Position numbers and translations under genes: made by a program
Notes under the pieces: model-generated
What the model was told of the DNA's origin: nothing
The model's input: only the letters and a program-made list of their open reading frames with translations
Database searches by the model: none
DNA from: Agromyces albus
GTDB taxonomy: Bacteria; Actinomycetota; Actinomycetes; Actinomycetales; Microbacteriaceae
Direction: 5' to 3'
NCBI RefSeq assembly: GCF_030815405.1
Contig: NZ_JAUSWX010000001.1
Coordinates: 868,001 to 932,000 of the forward strand
Length of the DNA stretch: 64,000 nt
Shown: piece by piece, positions 61,578-64,000 of the stretch
Layout of the letters: the number at the start of each line of letters is the position of its first letter
How positions within the stretch are numbered: the stretch's first letter is position 1

Positions 61578-62794
61578 GCGGTGGCGATCTGCGCGTCGCT
61601 CGGGCGGCCGTACGCGGAGATGCCGGATCCCGGCACGTCGTGGCCCATGGAGATCGCCCACGCGGTGGCCCACATCTCGTGGTCGCCCGCGAACTCGGGC
61701 CCGGTGAACAACGGCTCGCATTCGGGCCGGATCGCCTGGGTGTGCCCCACCTCGTGCACGACGATCGCCTTCGCATCCGGGTCTTCGCTCCAGCGATTGG
61801 AGACGCTGTGGGTGAGCGTGATGCGACCCCACCCGCCGTCCTCCGCCCAGAACTCGGCGGTGCCCGAGTACCATTCGTCGCTCGTGAGGCCCGAGACCTC
61901 GTACGCCCATACGAAGTCGAGGTTCACCCCATGTGAGATCGAACGGGCGAACGCCTCGATCTCGGCGCGCACCGGGTACGAGGGCTCGAGCTTGCGCGCC
62001 TCCTCGGCGGCGTGCGAGGCGCGGAGCTCGTCGACGGCGAGCACGAGGCCCGTGAATGCCGAGGCGGAATCGTGCGGGTGCGTCCAACCGGGCCCCTTCT
62101 GGTCGATCGCGTGCTGCACGCCGATGCGCGTCTCGTACGTCGCCGAGGGGTGGTCGGTGAGCGCCTGGCTGGCGAGTGCGCCGGCGCCCTCGAACACCGC
62201 CTCGACAGCACCGACGACCGGCTCGCGCGCATCGGCGATCTCGTCGAGTGCAGCCTCGATCGCCAGGGTCTCGGCACTGCGCATCTGGGCCTGCTCGAGC
62301 ATTCGCACTGCGTCGGCATAGCGGATCCACGCGGGAGAGTCGAGCGCGTCGGGGGCCGGGAAGGCCAGCAGGTGCGAGAGCGGGTCGTCGTCGGCGTCGG
62401 CAAGAGCAGCTGCAAGCCCATCGGATGCCTCCACGAGCGTCGTGACGTCCTCGGGTCGCACGTGGCCCTCGACGAGCACCGCCTCGAGCACGTCGGATTG
62501 CGCGATCGCGTGCTCGGCCCGACCGGTGAGGAGCCAGAGCTCATCGGCCGCAGTCGTCGCGAGTTCGTCGGCATCGGCGAACCGCTCATACGCGCTCTCG
62601 TAGAGCGCGGTCGCAGCGGCGTCGTGCGCGACGTAGGCACCGAAGATCGCCGCCGCGGTCGCAGCGGCGATGATCGTGCCCCGAAGCAACGATCGCTCAA
62701 CCCGCTGCACCGGAGCGTCGTTGGGCGGTGCATCGTCGCGTGGTGCGTCCTCGCGTGGTGCATCATCGCGAGGTGCATCGTACGGTGCGGTCAT
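61562..62794 (-). CDS. Membrane-anchored protein with zinc-metallopeptidase motif
   Basis: Protein of about 410 residues. Residues 1-30 are an Asp/Pro repeat (DAPRDDAPREDAPRDDAP) encoded by short DNA repeats. One membrane anchor follows (GTIIAAATAAAIFGAYVA), then a long helical extracytoplasmic region, and near the C-terminus AIVVHEVGHTQAI, a zinc HExxH motif, with downstream GDHEMWATAWA that could give the third ligand. This layout resembles putative neutral zinc peptidases with unknown targets. The ATG at 62794 has AGGA upstream; a GTG at 62809 is the alternative. Confidence 0.75.
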   Translation of the reverse strand: MTAPYDAPRDDAPREDAPRDDAPPNDAPVQRVERSLLRGTIIAAATAAAIFGAYVAHDAAATALYESAYERFADADELATTAADELWLLTGRAEHAIAQSDVLEAVLVEGHVRPEDVTTLVEASDGLAAALADADDDPLSHLLAFPAPDALDSPAWIRYADAVRMLEQAQMRSAETLAIEAALDEIADAREPVVGAVEAVFEGAGALASQALTDHPSATYETRIGVQHAIDQKGPGWTHPHDSASAFTGLVLAVDELRASHAAEEARKLEPSYPVRAEIEAFARSISHGVNLDFVWAYEVSGLTSDEWYSGTAEFWAEDGGWGRITLTHSVSNRWSEDPDAKAIVVHEVGHTQAIRPECEPLFTGPEFAGDHEMWATAWAISMGHDVPGSGISAYGRPSDAQIATAGQCR

Positions 62795-62903
62795 CGACGT
62801 CCTGTTCACTGGGGCGCGACTGCCGCGCGCTGACAGATCACGCTAGCTGGCTGATCGAGGGAATGACGACTCCCATTTCGGGAGGGCGCAAATTCGACGC
62901 GGG

Positions 62904-63653
62904 TCAGGCGAAGCGGTCGGTGAGCGCACCGGCGAGCTCGCGCAGGGAGCGGATCTCGACGACGCCGGATGCTGCGGCGGCTGCGCCATCGTCGGCGCCG
63001 AGCGACTCGCCTCGCCGGTTGAGCCAGACCCCGAGCAGTCCCGCTGAGGCAGCGCCGATGGCGTCGGTGCGCAAGCGATCGCCGACGTAGGCGCACGCGG
63101 AGACCGGTGCGTCGGTCGCGAAGCGATCTCGCGCCGCCCGGAAGATCTCGGCACCCGGTTTGACGACGCCGACCTCGCTCGAGGCGATCACATGGGCCAT
63201 GCGCGGGAGGAGTTCCAGTCGCTCGAGCTTCATCGACTGCTGGTCGAGCTCCCCGTTCGTGATGACGCCGAAGCGCACGCCGGGGAGCGCCGTCGCGACC
63301 GCGTCGAGCGCTTCGAGCGCGTCGTCGTGCAGGGTCCACGATTCGCGGTACCGCTCGAAGTAGTGCTCGAACCACACACCGGCGGCGGGTTCGTCGAGTT
63401 CCTCGCCGTGGGCGAGCGCGAAGGCCGTCACCCGTGCCAGGCGCTGCCCCACGAAACTCACCTCGCCGGCGAGATAGGCGTGGTAGTGGTGTTCCTCGAG
63501 CTCGTGCCACAGTTGCTGCGCAGCGGCATGATCGCCGTCGTATGCGCGCTCCTGCATCTGGAGCACGATGCCCGCCGCCACCGCTTCGCGGTGTGCCATG
63601 AGCGTGTCGTCGAGATCGAACAGCACGACGGGCGATGCGGCGCGCGACGTCAC
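62904..63653 (-). CDS. HAD-superfamily hydrolase
   Basis: Phosphatase-like protein of 249 residues. HAD motif I VLFDLDDTLMAH (nucleophile Asp), motif II VITNGELD (Thr), motif III Lys in VGVVKPGAEIF, and motif IV YVGDRLRTDAIGA. The C1 cap is helical. Closest in kind to YjjG/pyrimidine nucleotidase and dehalogenase-like HADs; the substrate is unknown. GTG start overlaps the stop of the upstream acetyltransferase gene (GTGA). Confidence 0.92.
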   Translation of the reverse strand: MTSRAASPVVLFDLDDTLMAHREAVAAGIVLQMQERAYDGDHAAAQQLWHELEEHHYHAYLAGEVSFVGQRLARVTAFALAHGEELDEPAAGVWFEHYFERYRESWTLHDDALEALDAVATALPGVRFGVITNGELDQQSMKLERLELLPRMAHVIASSEVGVVKPGAEIFRAARDRFATDAPVSACAYVGDRLRTDAIGAASAGLLGVWLNRRGESLGADDGAAAAASGVVEIRSLRELAGALTDRFA

Positions 63654-64000
63654 GGGAGCGGCCCCAGGATCGTCGCCCAGCTCGTGGTGGCGTCGGGGGA
63701 GACGGATGCCTCGCGCACCGCGTGCCACGCGGGCAGTGTCGACCCGTCGCGGGTGGGAACCGTCGCGTGCGGCGGCTCGATGCGCCGGAACCCCGCAGCT
63801 CGCGCCACCTTGGCCGAACCGACGTTGCCCTGCACTGCGCGCCACAACACCGTGTCGGCACAGGGCAGGCCGCCGGCGAGCGTCCATTCGACGACGGCGA
63901 TGGCCGCCTCGCTCATGAGGCCCGCGCCCCGGTGGTCGGAGCCCAGCCAGAACCCCATCTCGGTGGTCTCGGCGCGCACCGAGATCATGCCGGCCAAGGG
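63650..64000 (-). CDS. GNAT-family N-acetyltransferase, C-terminal part
   Basis: Partial gene; the N-terminus lies beyond the window. About 116 residues remain. EMGFWLGSDHRGAGLMSEAA is the RimJ/RimL-type motif A that binds acetyl-CoA (GxGL pattern), and VQGNVGSAKVARAAGFRR is motif B. This RimJ-like class often acetylates protein N-termini, spermidine or drugs; the target is unknown. Overlaps the HAD gene by four bases. Confidence 0.88.
   Translation of the reverse strand, partial: PLAGMISVRAETTEMGFWLGSDHRGAGLMSEAAIAVVEWTLAGGLPCADTVLWRAVQGNVGSAKVARAAGFRRIEPPHATVPTRDGSTLPAWHAVREASVSPDATTSWATILGPLP

Overview
The window is a piece of a high-GC actinobacterial chromosome, most likely from the family Microbacteriaceae (Agromyces- or Microbacterium-like). 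The evidence is the codon usage, GTG/TTG starts with 4-base stop/start overlaps, many apparently leaderless promoters, a strongly over-used GGATGCCGC word, and gene order. The stretch ponA - DUF4177 - ridA - acsA - 6C RNA - Tad pilus genes - topA - tmk - holB - tRNA-Thr matches the conserved block that mycobacteria carry around Rv3644c-Rv3683.

Region by region. 1-644: end of a GH15 glycosidase. 707-4073: a small decayed island bounded by 16-base direct repeats of the tRNA-Pro 3' end; it holds an acyltransferase gene and two frameshifted remnants of a secreted or tail-like protein. 4059-10687: tRNA-Pro, a metallophosphoesterase, a bifunctional penicillin-binding protein, DUF4177, RidA and acetyl-CoA synthetase. 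10846-14284: a palindrome, the 6C small RNA and a compact Tad (Flp) pilus operon. 14736-21116: topA, tmk, holB, a lipoprotein peptidase and tRNA-Thr. 21242-26575: a SGNH hydrolase, an oxidoreductase, a D,D-carboxypeptidase, nicotinamidase and an alpha/beta hydrolase. 26609-27826: a nuclease-like gene bracketed by two related 90-base palindromic elements.

27876-34477 is a homoprotocatechuate meta-cleavage operon (hpaH, hpaI, a FAH-RraA fusion, a GntR regulator, hpaE, hpaD) with two matching operator palindromes. 35216-42527 holds an EEP-family protein, a thiolase and SDR pair, a RamB-like regulator and the divergent pckG gene. 42552-49762 carries a 2'-5' RNA ligase-like protein, an ABC exporter, the pseudouridine salvage pair psuG-psuK with a small HTH regulator, and an amidohydrolase. 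49759-57727 has a frameshifted APC transporter with a divergent TetR regulator, a DrrAB-like ABC exporter, a Cys/Met-rich copper-storage-like protein, and an MFS transporter. 57737-61478 is the riboflavin operon ribD-ribE-ribBA-ribH behind an FMN riboswitch. The window ends with a membrane-anchored metallopeptidase, a HAD phosphatase and a truncated GNAT acetyltransferase.

Functional links: acetate and acetyl-CoA handling (acsA, a RamB-like regulator, pckG, thiolase) recurs. The hpa operon would deliver pyruvate and succinate semialdehyde to central metabolism, and PEP carboxykinase provides gluconeogenesis from such substrates. The features most worth a second look are the tRNA-Pro island, the nuclease/palindrome unit, the FAH-RraA fusion and the 13-Cys, 37-Met copper protein.
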